A stretch of 64,000 bases of DNA, taken from assembly GCA_047495785.1 (NCBI GenBank), contig JBLDXI010000013.1, positions 3,100,001 through 3,164,000 on the forward strand. Direction: 5' to 3'. The notes under the pieces are model-generated. The model saw nothing but the letters and a program-made list of their open reading frames with translations. It was not told the origin of the DNA and ran no database searches. The stretch comes from Lepidodermella squamata (taxonomy: Eukaryota; Gastrotricha). Made by a program: the position numbers and the translations under genes. Shown here piece after piece: positions 1-9,965 of this stretch (within the stretch, counting starts at the first letter, position 1; every line of letters starts with the position of its first letter).

Positions 1-46
1 GTTGATTCGATGTACTCGGCGCACCGGCGGCATACCGGTTGACTCA

Positions 47-1423
47 TTAGTCTCTTGTTGCGACGCGACCTGTTCTGGAGCTGGATTGGCCATCCTGGTT
101 TTCGTCACTTTTTCTGTCAACATCGTCTTGCGACACCTCGCCGTCTCCTACTTCGCCTGCACTATAAGATTTCTCATTCATAAGTAAAATGCATGAATTG
201 AATTACAGTCTTGTTACTTACCTGGTTTGAGGCTCTTCGTTGGTGTCGTCATCTTGTTGGCTAACAGTTTCTCTCACGTCAGCATTCGACCTCGATAATG
301 ATCTCACCTTCCTACTGGATGTGTCTGAGGTGCTCTTGGCCCTTGTCCTCGCATGATGTGATTTTACTAGGTCAATGGCTTGGTTAATATTTCGTTTCAC
401 CTCAGCGTACTTTTTGATCAGTGCCGTTTTCGAAGGCCTAGTTTCGGGTGCAGCTTTCTCCTCTCCTGGCTCGTCCCCTTCATGAAGATGCAGTTTACGC
501 CGCATTAAATTGTCCAAGTAGCTTTCCTCATCATCATAGTCTTCCTCGTCTGACCCCCCAACTGCAAATTTCGGCTTTGCTGGGCTCTTCTGCACATATC
601 TAAGGCCATATGCGCCTCTAGGCTCGTTGTCTGCAGATAGCATCGATGACGAATTAGCCCTGCTCGGAGGTCTTGAAGCTATGTTTCTCCGCGACGACTG
701 TCTAGAGAGTCTCCCTGGAGGATGTTCGATCTCCTCATCACGGGAGGACCTCATTCGGCCATTTTCAGGGTAGTAGCTTGCAGGATCTCCATAAGTCCCG
801 TTTCTATCGTAATGCTGTTGATGCCTTCGTTGAATTAATTCTTCATCATCGACTTCAACCTCGCCCTGCCTTTGAGATACTTGCTGGGGGGTAAATCCTT
901 TTCTCGCTTTATCTTTCCGCGTATCACGAAATTCGATCAAGTTCACTAATGCTTCGTCCCGTTCTGGCGTAGTTGGGTTGTAGTTGAAAGGAGACCGAAT
1001 AGGGCTTCTGTAATCGCCCTCACTCAACTCTGGATACTGCTCGGCATTGTGCTGTCCCCTTTCAGGCGTACGTGTTTGTCGCTGATATTCGAAATGATTA
1101 TATCTATCCGTGTAGAACGGCCTCCTGTCAACAAATCTGCTCCGAGGGCGCCTTGTTCGTGGCCTGTTGGGACGTGGCATTTGACTTCCTAAGACGAATA
1201 TAGGCCTATTCGCATAAGGATCCATCACTTGGCTTGCTGGGGCTGAAGCAAACATTGGCACGGTGGGGGCGATGATCGGCATAGCTGGCATTGCGTGCGT
1301 CGATGGCACGCCAAACATATTACCAGCGTGGAAATGATTATCATACCCATAAGGCGCTCCGTTATGGTGGCATCTTACGCAGTTTGTAAGGTGATGAGCG
1401 TCACAGCATGGATAGTGCGCCAT
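47..1423 (-). CDS. Disordered charged protein, function unknown
   Basis: Not recognised. Two exons, 1423-222 and 161-47, joined by a 60-nt GT...AG intron (phase 2), give 438 residues. Without the intron the frame would stop at 218. The ATG at 1421-1423 is followed by a His/Cys-rich start (MAHYPCCDAHH...) with CxxC and paired His, which might bind metal. After that come Pro/Met-rich, Arg-rich (RPRTRRPRSR) and strongly acidic (GSDEEDYDDEE) stretches. No signal peptide, membrane segment or folded domain is visible. It begins about 88 bases downstream of the dioxygenase stop codon on the same strand. A disordered cytoplasmic or nuclear protein is the most that can be inferred. The alternative acceptor at TGCAG meets an early stop, so the upstream TATAG acceptor was chosen. 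Confidence 0.7.
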
Positions 1424-1510
1424 TTTTACTTTAGTTTGTTCATTAGGAACGATCGAATTGGTTTAGTGAACTAGGTATTTAAGGCGCATTTTTTATTATT
1501 GGATTATTGT

Positions 1511-2536
1511 TCAGTTAAATTCAAATGTGCTCATAGACAAATTGGGAGAAATGTGGTCGTATTTGTCGAATAGTTTTTTCCCCTTGCCCTCTTCTGCAGC
1601 AGCCGCAGCCACATAAGCAGGTAGCAGGTGCTCAGTTCGAGGGTGAGCGATGTCTATAACGCTCAACTTCGTTAATTCCAGCAACCGCTTTTCCCTTTCT
1701 TCGCCAGTAAGGGTCGTCAAAGCTTCAGTGAGAAGCTGCTCGAATTCCAAGGCCCACCATTCGGTTTCGGTTGGTCGAACCGGAGGGGTCTCGCCGTGCA
1801 CTGAGCTGCCACTTCCAATGATCAGCACGCCTTCGTCTCTCAAAGGAGCTAGAGCCTTGCCAAGCTTCAGATGGAACTCAGGATCCAGTGAATCATTCAG
1901 TGATAGCTGAATTACCGGAACAGGCATTTCGGGAACCCTAAAAATTTAGATGTTAAAAGGCTCAAGAACATCGACAAATTCTTACATGATCTTCAGAGGT
2001 ATCCAGGTACCGTGGTCCAAACCCTATTAATCAATGAAATGTGGGTTGAACTAAACATTTTACTGAAATGTTGATTTACTCTTTCGGCGTCTATTCCGCA
2101 ATCAATCGATGCTGACTTGAGAAGCGCTTGAACCCTCGCTGCGAGTTGCGGATTTCCTTTACATGGGTACTGCTCAACGTACAAGTCGCTATCGTAACCA
2201 GTGAAGTCTGAAAGTTAAAATTACTAACAAATTATTTTTGTTGCTGTAATAATTGCTGCTTACCGTAAATTACACATGGATTCTCAATAGAATTGACTGT
2301 AGAAATAAAAAGGAAGTGACACTGGAATAATAGTTAGAGGAAAACAACTTACCCTCGACTTTCCCTTCGGATTCCCAATGAGCGGATACTACTAGAATAG
2401 ATTTCACGTGCCCTGGTGCCAGAAGTTCATCTTGCAGCCTTTTGCCGAAGGACTGCCAGAATTTGTATGTAGGCTTCTCATAGCTTCGCAAAATCCAAGG
2501 CGCGCCATGGGATACAAAGAATACTGGAAGCTTCAT
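1511..2536 (-). CDS. LigB-type extradiol dioxygenase (4,5-DOPA dioxygenase-like)
   Basis: Five exons (2536-2353, 2296-2264, 2207-2080, 2023-1986, 1937-1511) join in frame to 269 residues, close to the usual length of the DODA/YgiD family. These non-heme metal enzymes open catechol rings, for example DOPA to 4,5-seco-DOPA, in the cytosol. Family metal-ligand and active-site motifs are all present: FVSHGAPW near residue 10, SAHWE near 55, GLDHGTW about 110, and a C-terminal EHLLP. IYDFTGY and PVIQLSLN are also family-typical. Exon 2 is only 33 nt and exon 4 only 38 nt, so the gene is easily missed. Substrate is not determined by sequence; animal relatives may act on catechol pigments or other aromatics. 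A truncated copy lies at about 4480-4597. An AATAAA signal overlaps the short gap to the next gene. Confidence 0.9.
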
Positions 2537-3265
2537 CGCTTTATTTTGAACTGTAAAATGCTATACTCAGTAGGTTAAATTGCACACGATATGCCAAAGT
2601 CCTCGCTATTTATTAGGCTTAAAGAGGCCAAATTATATGATGCGGGCTCATTATCATTATGTAAATATCGTTCAAAGTTTAGCGATAAGATGTGTTACCG
2701 TGTTTTCCCTTCAAAAGCGGATATCTCAAATCGAAATTCACGAACTAAAGAGGGCAATTATTGCGTATATTAAGATGAATAAACTGTATAATGGCGTGAT
2801 GCGAAGTCACGGCGTGTTTTAATGAAGGTTCTGTCCAACACCATAGTCACGCTTTATTGGCATGCGAAGAGAGGGCCCCAAACAAAACGACAATTCCTGA
2901 AATTGTTAACACCAAATTAGATATTAGATATTATAAAGGCGAAACAAATTTGATAGGCTCACAATCCAGGGCAGCATGTAGAATCAGATGGATTGCACAA
3001 GATGTTTCTATCCAAACAGCTTGCTTCAGCTTCGTTTTTGACACAAATGCCAAATTCATCTCGCTGGCATTCCTCCGCGCTCACGAGCAGGAAAAATCCT
3101 AGCGCCAGCCCCAAAAATAGCAGGAATTTATTCATAGTTGTATTTAGTAATGAAACACAAAGCAATGACTTGCGACGATGGAGGGAAAGGAAATGAGAAA
3201 ACAGGCGTTTGACCGAGTTAATTGATTTCTTATCTTTATGAGATTCAAAGCAAAGTATATACTAA
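2353..3265. repeat. Segmental duplication, copy 1 (dioxygenase 5' end + peptide gene)
   Basis: This block (dioxygenase exon 1, spacer, cystine-knot peptide gene and its upstream flank) matches about 4480-5185 in the same order and orientation. Long near-identical runs are visible around 2773 and 4629 (GATGAATAAACTGTATAATG) and around 3172 and 5090 (GCGACGATGGAGGGAAAGGA). Similarity ends near 3265 and 5185. Confidence 0.85.
2854..3135 (-). CDS. Secreted cystine-knot-like peptide, single-knot copy
   Basis: Two exons, 3135-2963 and 2896-2854, joined by a 66-nt intron (GTGAGC donor) give 71 residues. An N-terminal hydrophobic signal peptide (MNKFLLFLGLALGFFLLVS) is followed by a short Cys-rich mature chain. 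The C-terminal half keeps six Cys spaced C-x5-C-x7-CC-x4-C-x9-C, the classical inhibitor-cystine-knot order. Compared with its paralog at 4715-5050 it lacks an in-frame piece holding the middle cysteines of the first knot, keeping only the outermost two. ICK folds serve as toxins, antimicrobials, protease inhibitors and signalling ligands; nothing here tells which. The stop codon overlaps an AATAAA. The last exon is outside any long open frame and was found from the paralog. Confidence 0.7.
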
Positions 3266-3479
3266 TAATAGAAGACTGGACACTCTAGACTCTAGACATT
3301 TGAATACTGCCGAAATTATTGCAATTTCCCACTTGAAATTCCTAATTAAACGCATTTTCGAAGTAATTAAAAAAATTAGAATTTCGGCCCTCTGCCCTGC
3401 CGGTGTCGTAATCGGTAGTAGCTCACGCTCCATTCAACTCTCTAAATTCTGAAGCTGTGATATAAAAATATCATCGAAA

Positions 3480-3690
3480 ATCGCTCAATTCCGGACCCAT
3501 CGTAGTTTCGTCCGGGCCGCAAGCGTCGGTTGCGCAATTAAATAAGGGTAAAAGTGGACTTGTGCGCAAAACGCTTAGTCGAAATTTTGATGAATTTCAA
3601 GGCCATATTCAATCGATAGAGAATAAATTTTCTAAATTTTCTTTTGGTATAAAAACCGCCCAGGTATTCAAAAATAGCGGTCAAGTCAGT
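3480..3690. repeat. Dispersed repeat, rearranged copy
   Basis: Two blocks shared with 30050-30245 are present. The first (CTCAATTCCGG...AAGGGTAAAAGTGG...TTGTGCGC) is inverted relative to the 30-kb copy. The second (TTCAATCGATAGAGAAT...ATAAAAACCGCC) is in the same orientation. The family is non-coding as far as visible. Confidence 0.6.
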
Positions 3691-4315
3691 CGCGTGCCGG
3701 AAAACCTGAGCGCCAGTTTTTTCTGTGCATCAAATTCATTACGCCATTTGTTTCTATTTTAGTCAAGTCGTTCTGTCGCCCACCCCGCGATATTAGAGCG
3801 CACGGTGATATATTGGCGGAACTAATTTCAAACCTTTCCGGCAATTTGCTCGACCTCTATCACCACGGTGTCGACATGCTTTGCGACAAGGTTCGAGCTG
3901 GTCAGCATTTATCATTAACCTTCTTTACCATTTACCTCCAACGAATCTTTGGTTGGTGTTGCGGTTTCTGCCATTGGATACGATGACGAAGAGTTCGACC
4001 TTCATTCAATTATCATTCTCGCATGGGTGCTCAGCGCTCAGCGCTCAGCTCGACGGCCGCGGATAAGGAGCCCCATCAGAAAAAAAGCTTTCTCCAACTT
4101 TTCAGCTTCCTTCAACATCGGGTGCACATAGCAACTTAGTTGTACCCGAGTAGAGTGCAAATAGCCACTTCCATTTTTATTGTATAACTTTCTAATTATT
4201 ATATAATATTCGAGTTGATAGTGAAACGTAAACAGTTTCGATATGTTTAGCAGAGTATTTGCCGATATTTTACCAGATGAAAGCCCTGCTTTTAATATAA
4301 ACAATAGATAATGCG

Positions 4316-4406
4316 GGTTAAATAACCCGTAACCCACTCCATTCCAACCCGCACCAACCCATGACCTGAACCGCACCACAAAAATGTACACCAACCCACA
4401 CCGAAC
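4316..4406. repeat. Imperfect short AACCC-type repeat tract
   Basis: Several degenerate units resembling AACCCGCACC and AACCCACACC follow one another. The tract is low-complexity in appearance and no coding frame fits it. Confidence 0.4.
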
Positions 4407-4479
4407 AATAAACAATTCCACCTCTGGTATGATGTTTGAGGTGTGAGCACAGTGAATAGCATAGCACAGAAAACGACCT

Positions 4480-4597
4480 ACGCACAACTTTCCGTTCGGA
4501 TTCCCTGGGCCGGAACTTCATCTTGCAGCCTTTTGCCGATAGATTGCAAGAATTTCCAAGGGGCGCCATGGGATACAAAAAATACTGGAAGCTGCAT
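4480..4597 (-). pseudogene. Broken dioxygenase exon-1 copy
   Basis: The minus strand repeats the start of the 269-residue dioxygenase (LPVFFVSHGAPW, then SIGKRLQDE) but has lost an internal piece after the HGAPW motif. A second deletion removes the SAHWE region, and it runs out of frame after about 35 codons. No counterparts of exons 2-5 follow. It sits where the intact exon sits relative to the peptide gene, so it is a by-product of the local duplication. Confidence 0.85.
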
Positions 4598-4714
4598 TGC
4601 TTTATTTCGAACTGTAAACTGTATTTTACGATGAATAAACTGTATAATGGCGTGATGCGAAGTCACGAGTCACGGCGTGTTTTAATGAAGGCTCTGCACA
4701 ACACCAGCCACACT

Positions 4715-5050
4715 TTATTGGCATGCGTAGAGGTGGTTGAAAAACAAAAGGCATTTCCTATAATTAAAAGAGTTAGTTAAAATAAACACGACAGAAGTTT
4801 GACAAGCTCACAATCCAGGGCAGCATATCTCTGATGGATCAGATGGATTGCAGATGGTGTTTCTATCCAAACAGTTCGCTCCAACTTCATTTTTGACACA
4901 AATACCAGAGCCATTCGATAACATCTTACACGAGTGGCCACTGCAACACTCAGAATCGTTACTACCACAGGTAACTCGCTGACATTCCTCCGTGCTCACG
5001 AACAGGAAAAATCCCAAGGCTACCCACAAAAATATCAGCAATTTATTCAT
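4715..5050 (-). CDS. Secreted double cystine-knot-like peptide
   Basis: Exons 5050-4812 and 4757-4715 (54-nt intron, GTGAGC donor, TATAG acceptor) give 93 residues. A signal peptide of about 19 residues precedes 12 cysteines in two successive knot-like sets: C-x4-C-x6-CC-x4-C-x9-C, then C-x5-C-x8-CC-x4-C-x9-C. The intron splits the second knot after its CC pair, so the first exon alone looks truncated. Both sets follow the ICK cysteine order, an inference from spacing only. Double-knot peptides are known among channel-acting venom peptides, but secreted ICK proteins have many other roles, so no toxin claim is made. AATAAA overlaps the stop codon. The neighbour at 2854-3135 is a reduced paralog. 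Confidence 0.78.
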
Positions 5051-5185
5051 ACTTGTATTTAGTATTGAAATAGATGCAATTAGTTGCGACGATGGAGGGA
5101 AAGGAAATGAGAAAACAGGTGTTTCAGCTAGCTACATAATTGATTTCTTATCTGTATGCGCCGTCAAGCTTTGAAGCAAAGTAAG

Positions 5186-5631
5186 CTGCTGATAATTAAA
5201 ATTTCGACTTGGCGTTTCGCGCCAAATTCACTTTTACCCTTAATTGCGCAATCGACGCTTTGGGGCCGGACGGAACTACTATGAGCCTGGAATTGAGCCA
5301 CAACAAGAGTTGTCGCGATGTCGCTGGTCGGTGAACCTAGCTTAACGTTGAGCAGTCAATGATTTCAAGTCATTCTTAGTAAAACGAGTGTTAAGTTCAA
5401 TGAGGGGGGCTAAAAGCGAACTTTTTTAAGCGAAGCTTTCGCCCGAGCGCTTATCATCCCGGTGCGAGATTTCCTCTTCCTTAGCTCGAATCAGCAGTAT
5501 TTCAAGGCTTCACTTCCTGTACTCTGTTGGCAAGAGGTAGCGAAAACGTTTTAAAAATATCCACTGAGCATTATACAGTATATTGTATATTGAATATTGA
5601 CCTTCTAAAAAATTTGAATAGCTGTTTCAGT
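5186..5631. other. Intergenic, dispersed-repeat tail and receptor 5' flank
   Basis: Bases about 5210-5305 carry the tail of the dispersed repeat (CACTTTTACCCTTAATTGCGCAA ... GGAATTGAGCC core). The rest is the upstream flank of the receptor gene; no clear TATA box is seen. Confidence 0.5.
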
Positions 5632-8082
5632 ATGACTAAGATCCGAAGGCTCTCGATTCTATACTTGACCTATATGATATTGAGTGACTCCCTAATGTTG
5701 GCTGAAGGCCGTAAACCTTACATGCTACGTCAAATAAGTATATCTACACTTGCCGGGATTGACGCTATTCAGATTCAAACGGGGATTCACTCTGCTCAGG
5801 TTGTCTTCGACAACATCAACAATAGAAGTGACATTCTAGCAGACTATCACCTGGAGATGGATTTGGTTGAAGATTTCTATGGCTTTCGAGCCGCGCAGCA
5901 ATTGGTTAACTATCGTCGCGATTGGAACGAATCACAGCCCAACCAGTATCAGTCGCCCATTGCAATAGGACCCCTCATTTCTACGGGTTGTAAAACAATA
6001 GGCCCGATTTTACAATACGTCCACACGGTTGGCTTGTCCACTTTCTGTTCGGCGCCCTTTTTTGCGGATCGAACCGAGTTTCCGAATATGTACTTGTCGC
6101 TTACCACTGGCAAAACCACTGCAGTGGCTATGTTGCATTTCATGAGAGAAGTCGGTAAGTGGAACAGATTTGCAATCTTCGCGCAATCAACCAGCATTTA
6201 CGACTACTCAATGGCGCTTTTTCTCAACGACAAAGCTATCGCCAACGGCTTTGAAATACCGTGGTTCAACACTTTTGTCGACATCAATATGGACGTCGTA
6301 ATGGATCTCAAACAATCAGGGGTGCGAATAATCGTCCTTACGTTGGTGACATCTCCTCTTGTAGCTAGCTTTCTATGCTTGGCTTTGAGGGCTGGAATGT
6401 CTGGGCCGCGTTATGTTTTCTTACTTTTGAACTCTCAATTTACGGTAACACCAGGTCCAAACTGTACAGTAGGAATGCTAGCCCAGCAATGGCGACAGGC
6501 CTATTTATTCGGGCCGATTCTCAAGCCACTTAATTACTCTTTGATGAGTGACTTAGGATACAACGCTGCTCAATTTGAGTTGGAAATGAGTCGACGCCTG
6601 AGTACTACAGCCGAAAATTTTCTCACAGCTTTCACTCTGCATGACGTCACATTGCGTGTCGTTATGGTTCTCAATGAGACTGAACGTCGTCTCCGGCAGT
6701 ACCATAATTTGTCTCTGAAAGATTATCATCGCTACCCAGACTTGGTAGCCAGGGTTGCGAATCAGTCAATGTTGGAAACAATAGTCAATGGACTCCGAAT
6801 CGGTCCGATGCGGTATGGACCTAGAGGACAGGTGCTAGGCGAAGTTGAGGCAGTCGCTAATTGGTCGCCATTCACTAGCCTAAGAAATCTTGCGTTGGTC
6901 CGCCAAATCCCAAGCAACAGCTCAGATGAATTTGACTACAACCGTTACACCCTTCAGCAAATCGGTCAAGTCGCATGGATAGGAGGAAAGCGTCCATTAG
7001 ACAGACCAACCGTGTTTAAGACTTTCCTCACATTTCCTACTACTTCATTCGGTGTTTGCTGGTTTTTGATAGTTATTACTTCGATTTCACAAATCGTGGG
7101 TCTAATTGCAATCAAGGTCAACAAAGCAATACCGACAGAATATCGGAAAACGAAAACTCTAGGTTTAGTAGGATGCCTGATTCTTAATGCATCGTCTGGA
7201 TCGTTCAGTCTCGACAGAATCGCTGGAGACTCATCTATCCCAGTGATCTCTATGGCTCTCGTTTGCGCAGGAAGTGCTTTGATCTTCGGTAGCTGGGCAA
7301 TGCGCATGGCTGTCGTTAAATTGTTTGTTTGGAAACGAATCGGGAAGGGATTTAGGCGTTCGAGAAATTCGTCCTTTACTATGTATGGTGCCAACGAAGG
7401 ATCTCAGATCGGCGGTCCTTTGCCGAACTCTTTGAGTATTCAAAGGAAGTCATCACTAGTCCCATCCCCGGCAAACTCTGTAGGTGGAGGGCAACCACTG
7501 GGACCACATTTTCCAAGTAACTCGAAACAGTTTGACAGGGATACGTTAGCCGCTACATTATCTTTTGTCGGCGTCCTCTACTCAATTCTGATCGGATGGC
7601 TGGCCAGTGAAGATATGGAGTGCTCCAATGAGTTGGTAACAGAACCTGTTTACACCGAATTGGAAGACAGCATAGAGGAAGCATGGTACGTCCGATGTGC
7701 TATGAGTTCTTCATACTCTCCTGTCGGATGGGCTCTTCTTGGCTCAATCGCCGGGCTTGAAATGCTAGTTCTATTAGTTTCACTCCTCTGGGCATTTCAA
7801 CTGAAGAAGATTAATGGAGTAGCTTCTAATTGCAAGGAGTTCTTCCCGAGTTGTCTTGGTGTTATCGCAAGTGGGACCCTGTTGCCAGCTGGTATTTTGA
7901 TTGCAGTAACGACTAATGGCAACCCGATTCAACAGCAAGGTTCAGTTGCTTTTGTGCTTGTTACCATTTCGGCTGTTGCAGCTATTCCATTGATTTATCC
8001 AAGTTTCTACGTTCCTAAACCAGAGCCTGTATCTACATTACGGCCAAGTGGAGGCCCTTTGCCGGTTTCACCACGCCATTAA
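5632..8082 (+). CDS. GABA-B-type class C G-protein-coupled receptor 1
   Basis: A single uninterrupted exon of 816 residues. I start at the ATG at 5632, which gives a signal peptide; 35 upstream in-frame codons look like leader. The ectodomain resembles the periplasmic-binding-protein/ANF-receptor fold of GABA-B receptors (IGPLISTGCKTIGP, then REVGKWNRFAIF) and lacks the Cys-rich domain of glutamate receptors. Seven hydrophobic segments follow (about 7040, 7155, 7240, 7540, 7725, 7840 and 7940). ECL2-type cysteines surround TM4-TM5, and TM7 ends in FYVPKPE, matching the FVPK end of GABA-B receptors. The C-tail is very short with no coiled coil, so heterodimerisation as in vertebrate GABA-B is doubtful. 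The ligand is unknown. Close paralogs are at 57.5 and 61.7 kb. Confidence 0.85.
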   Translation: MTKIRRLSILYLTYMILSDSLMLAEGRKPYMLRQISISTLAGIDAIQIQTGIHSAQVVFDNINNRSDILADYHLEMDLVEDFYGFRAAQQLVNYRRDWNESQPNQYQSPIAIGPLISTGCKTIGPILQYVHTVGLSTFCSAPFFADRTEFPNMYLSLTTGKTTAVAMLHFMREVGKWNRFAIFAQSTSIYDYSMALFLNDKAIANGFEIPWFNTFVDINMDVVMDLKQSGVRIIVLTLVTSPLVASFLCLALRAGMSGPRYVFLLLNSQFTVTPGPNCTVGMLAQQWRQAYLFGPILKPLNYSLMSDLGYNAAQFELEMSRRLSTTAENFLTAFTLHDVTLRVVMVLNETERRLRQYHNLSLKDYHRYPDLVARVANQSMLETIVNGLRIGPMRYGPRGQVLGEVEAVANWSPFTSLRNLALVRQIPSNSSDEFDYNRYTLQQIGQVAWIGGKRPLDRPTVFKTFLTFPTTSFGVCWFLIVITSISQIVGLIAIKVNKAIPTEYRKTKTLGLVGCLILNASSGSFSLDRIAGDSSIPVISMALVCAGSALIFGSWAMRMAVVKLFVWKRIGKGFRRSRNSSFTMYGANEGSQIGGPLPNSLSIQRKSSLVPSPANSVGGGQPLGPHFPSNSKQFDRDTLAATLSFVGVLYSILIGWLASEDMECSNELVTEPVYTELEDSIEEAWYVRCAMSSSYSPVGWALLGSIAGLEMLVLLVSLLWAFQLKKINGVASNCKEFFPSCLGVIASGTLLPAGILIAVTTNGNPIQQQGSVAFVLVTISAVAAIPLIYPSFYVPKPEPVSTLRPSGGPLPVSPRH

Positions 8083-8413
8083 TAGAGATCAGAGCCTCGA
8101 TTATTTCTTACTGCGTTCAGTACTCGAAAAATTAATCAATTAGGCGGAACACTTGAGGAATTTCCTTTCATTTACCTTCGATTTCCATATTAATTTCTAA
8201 CCCTCGATAACGTGTTGCCATTGACAGAAGGGTGCTAATTTGAGGCCTGGTAAATTAAGACGGCAATGTGAAGAATATCCGACCGGAAACTGCTAAGGCT
8301 TTTGATCACAAATACGCACATGTTGCGATTACATCTCAATCTTTGGTTGTATTTAATTGAAACATTTGTATAGAATACAGTGCAGATTTTTGTGCTTTTG
8401 CTAACTTCATATC
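8083..8413. other. Intergenic, nothing recognised
   Basis: AT-rich spacer between receptor 1 and the first EF-hand gene. No gene, repeat or clear core promoter motif is visible. Confidence 0.5.
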
Positions 8414-8650
8414 ATGCCACCTCCGACTTCAGACGAAATCAGGCAGTCTTTCGATGCTGTTGACACAAACAAATCAGGACGCATCTCAAAAGAAGAATAC
8501 CAGAGGGCGATTTCCGCTGCAGTTGGCTATTCAATTCCTCAGTCAGCAGCTGATGCCCTTTGGGCTAAAGTTGACAAAAATGGCGATGGATCAATCGATT
8601 TCAGAGAATTCTCCGAACTTGTTACTGAAGCTAGCCAGCTTCCAGCTTAG
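8414..8650 (+). CDS. Small two-EF-hand calcium-binding protein A
   Basis: A single-exon protein of 78 residues. Two canonical EF-hand loops are visible: DTNKSGRISKEE at about 18-29 and DKNGDGSIDFRE at about 55-66. Both have acidic residues at positions 1 and 12 and Gly at 6, so both should bind calcium. There is no signal peptide, so it is probably cytosolic. A short Pro-rich N-terminus (MPPPTSDE) is shared with the two neighbours at 9177 and 9965, making this a three-gene tandem family. Unlike copy C it has no intron. A calcium buffer or calmodulin-like sensor role is inferred; no target is suggested. Confidence 0.88.
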   Translation: MPPPTSDEIRQSFDAVDTNKSGRISKEEYQRAISAAVGYSIPQSAADALWAKVDKNGDGSIDFREFSELVTEASQLPA

Positions 8651-9176
8651 GAGAACGATAAGCTAAAGCCGTTCACCTTTTTCTTAGAAAAACTGTACAT
8701 GCATGTATAGCCTGAATTACCCCACTCATTAACGACGTGAGAGGCTTATCTTATCACAAACTTTCTATTATTTTAGGAAGCCTGCCCAAAATTTAATCAT
8801 TAAACTGTATTTTTCTGTTGAACTGTATTTCATGACACTTCAGGTGAACACTCAGCGTATGAGTAACAATGCTTTTGTTCTACGTCATCGGAACCAATGT
8901 ACTATTTTACCTTGTCTAAAATTGAATAAAAAAATTGGCAATTTTTTTTGCATTATTTGCCCTCGCACGTTTCGCCCTCGTTTCAGTGCAGTGTCGTATT
9001 TACCTAAAGCTGTCAGGAATGCCTGTGAGGCTGTCATAAAGTGTCAACAGAAGAAAGGCCAACCACCCCCAGGGGCTAGCTGGCCCCATAAAAGGAGTGC
9101 GAAAATCCGCGTTGGTCAGACGTTGATTAGCGCATTATTCTCAAATTTTAATAAAATCCGCATAAAGCGATAAAAA
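8651..9176. other. Intergenic with promoter of EF-hand gene B
   Basis: Non-coding. A TATA-like element is at 9087-9094. A short T-run and AATAAA-like sequence near 8920-8945 could end the upstream transcript. Confidence 0.5.
9087..9094 (+). promoter_or_regulatory. TATA-like box, EF-hand gene B
   Basis: CATAAAAG preceded by GC-rich sequence, 83 bases before the ATG. Its distance matches the TATAAAAG of the convergent copy C, supporting a real core promoter. Confidence 0.55.
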
Positions 9177-9422
9177 ATGTCCCTGCCACCACCACCACCG
9201 CCGGCCCAAATCAAGCTCGCCTTCGACAAGTTCGACAAGGACAAGTCTGGAAAAATTTCAAAGGCTGAATTCATCCTGGCCCTGGCTGAGGTAACCGGCA
9301 AGCCCGTCCCGCCGCAGGTTGTCGAAGGACTCTGGTCTCAAGTCGACAAAAATCATGATGGCTCGATGGATCTGGCCGAATTCACAGCTATGGTCCTTGA
9401 GGCCAGCAAGCACGTCAAGTGA
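9177..9422 (+). CDS. Small two-EF-hand calcium-binding protein B
   Basis: A single-exon, 81-residue paralog of the 8414 gene. It begins with MSLPPPPPPAQ, then EF-hand 1 (DKDKSGKISKAE) and EF-hand 2 (DKNHDGSMDLAE). Loop positions 1, 3, 5, 6 and 12 are consistent with calcium binding; the second loop has His at position 4. No signal peptide or membrane segment. It is convergent with copy C, with about 250 bases between stop codons. A TATA-like box lies upstream and an AATAAA about 95 bases downstream. The poly-Pro start could mediate SH3/WW/EVH1-type contacts, but that is speculative for such a short tract. Confidence 0.88.
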   Translation: MSLPPPPPPAQIKLAFDKFDKDKSGKISKAEFILALAEVTGKPVPPQVVEGLWSQVDKNHDGSMDLAEFTAMVLEASKHVK

Positions 9423-9515
9423 AAAGCGAAAATGCCAGGCCAGAAATTTGAACATTTAACTACTAATCGTCAGCTTATGGTGTCATATATATTATATCTA
9501 GCCACTCATTTAATC

Positions 9516-9521
9516 AATAAA
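9516..9521 (+). terminator. Poly(A) signal of EF-hand gene B
   Basis: AATAAA, about 94 bases after the stop codon and followed by a T-rich stretch, as expected for a 3' end. Confidence 0.6.
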
Positions 9522-9676
9522 ATATACGTTTTAGTTTTAGACAACGACATTCTTTTTATTTCATGCAAATCGGGACAACGAATCACTACTCAATGATTAG
9601 GTAATTCCTTATGCTAAACCAACACGCTAATATTGAACTTGAATAAGGCAGTTAACAGTTGACATTGGCTGAAGGT

Positions 9677-9965
9677 TTAGTGAGTCTGCTTGTAGATCTC
9701 GAGAACCATGTCGGAGAATTCTGGGGAAAAAACCGGAGTTAAGTAAGGTAAAAAAGTTGGGAAATGTCTCACCTTTGAAGTCAATAGTACCGTTGCCGTT
9801 CTTGTCAACCTTGGCCCAAACAGCGTCAACAATGGGCTGGGGAACCGGGCGGCCGGTAGCCTCAACAATAGCGAGCTGGAATTCAATCTTCGAAATTTTG
9901 CCCGACTTGTTCTTGTCGGCGGCGTCGAAGGCCTTCTTGACTTCCATAGGCGGCGGAGGAGGCAT
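9677..9965 (-). CDS. Small two-EF-hand calcium-binding protein C
   Basis: Two exons, 9965-9773 and 9720-9677, with a 52-nt intron give 78 residues. The start MPPPPPME matches copies A and B. EF-hand 1 is DKNKSGKISKIE and EF-hand 2 is DKNGNGTIDFKE. The intron splits the final Glu codon of the second loop, so the unspliced frame would lose that calcium ligand and read into unrelated sequence. The spliced C-terminus (FSDMVLEIYKQTH) matches the paralogs. This copy keeps an intron that A and B lack, so A and B may have lost it, or arisen by retroposition, after duplication. A strong TATA box lies 93 bases upstream. Confidence 0.88.

Larger units (their letters stand above)
3266..4479. other. Intergenic, with dispersed-repeat piece
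   Basis: No gene is supported. The interval holds a rearranged copy of a dispersed repeat (3480-3690) and, near 4316-4406, a run of imperfect AACCCRCACC-type repeats. Confidence 0.6.
4480..5185. repeat. Segmental duplication, copy 2
   Basis: Direct-orientation partner of 2353-3265, containing the decayed dioxygenase piece and the larger cystine-knot gene. Internal deletions on both sides show that the two copies have diverged. Confidence 0.85.
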
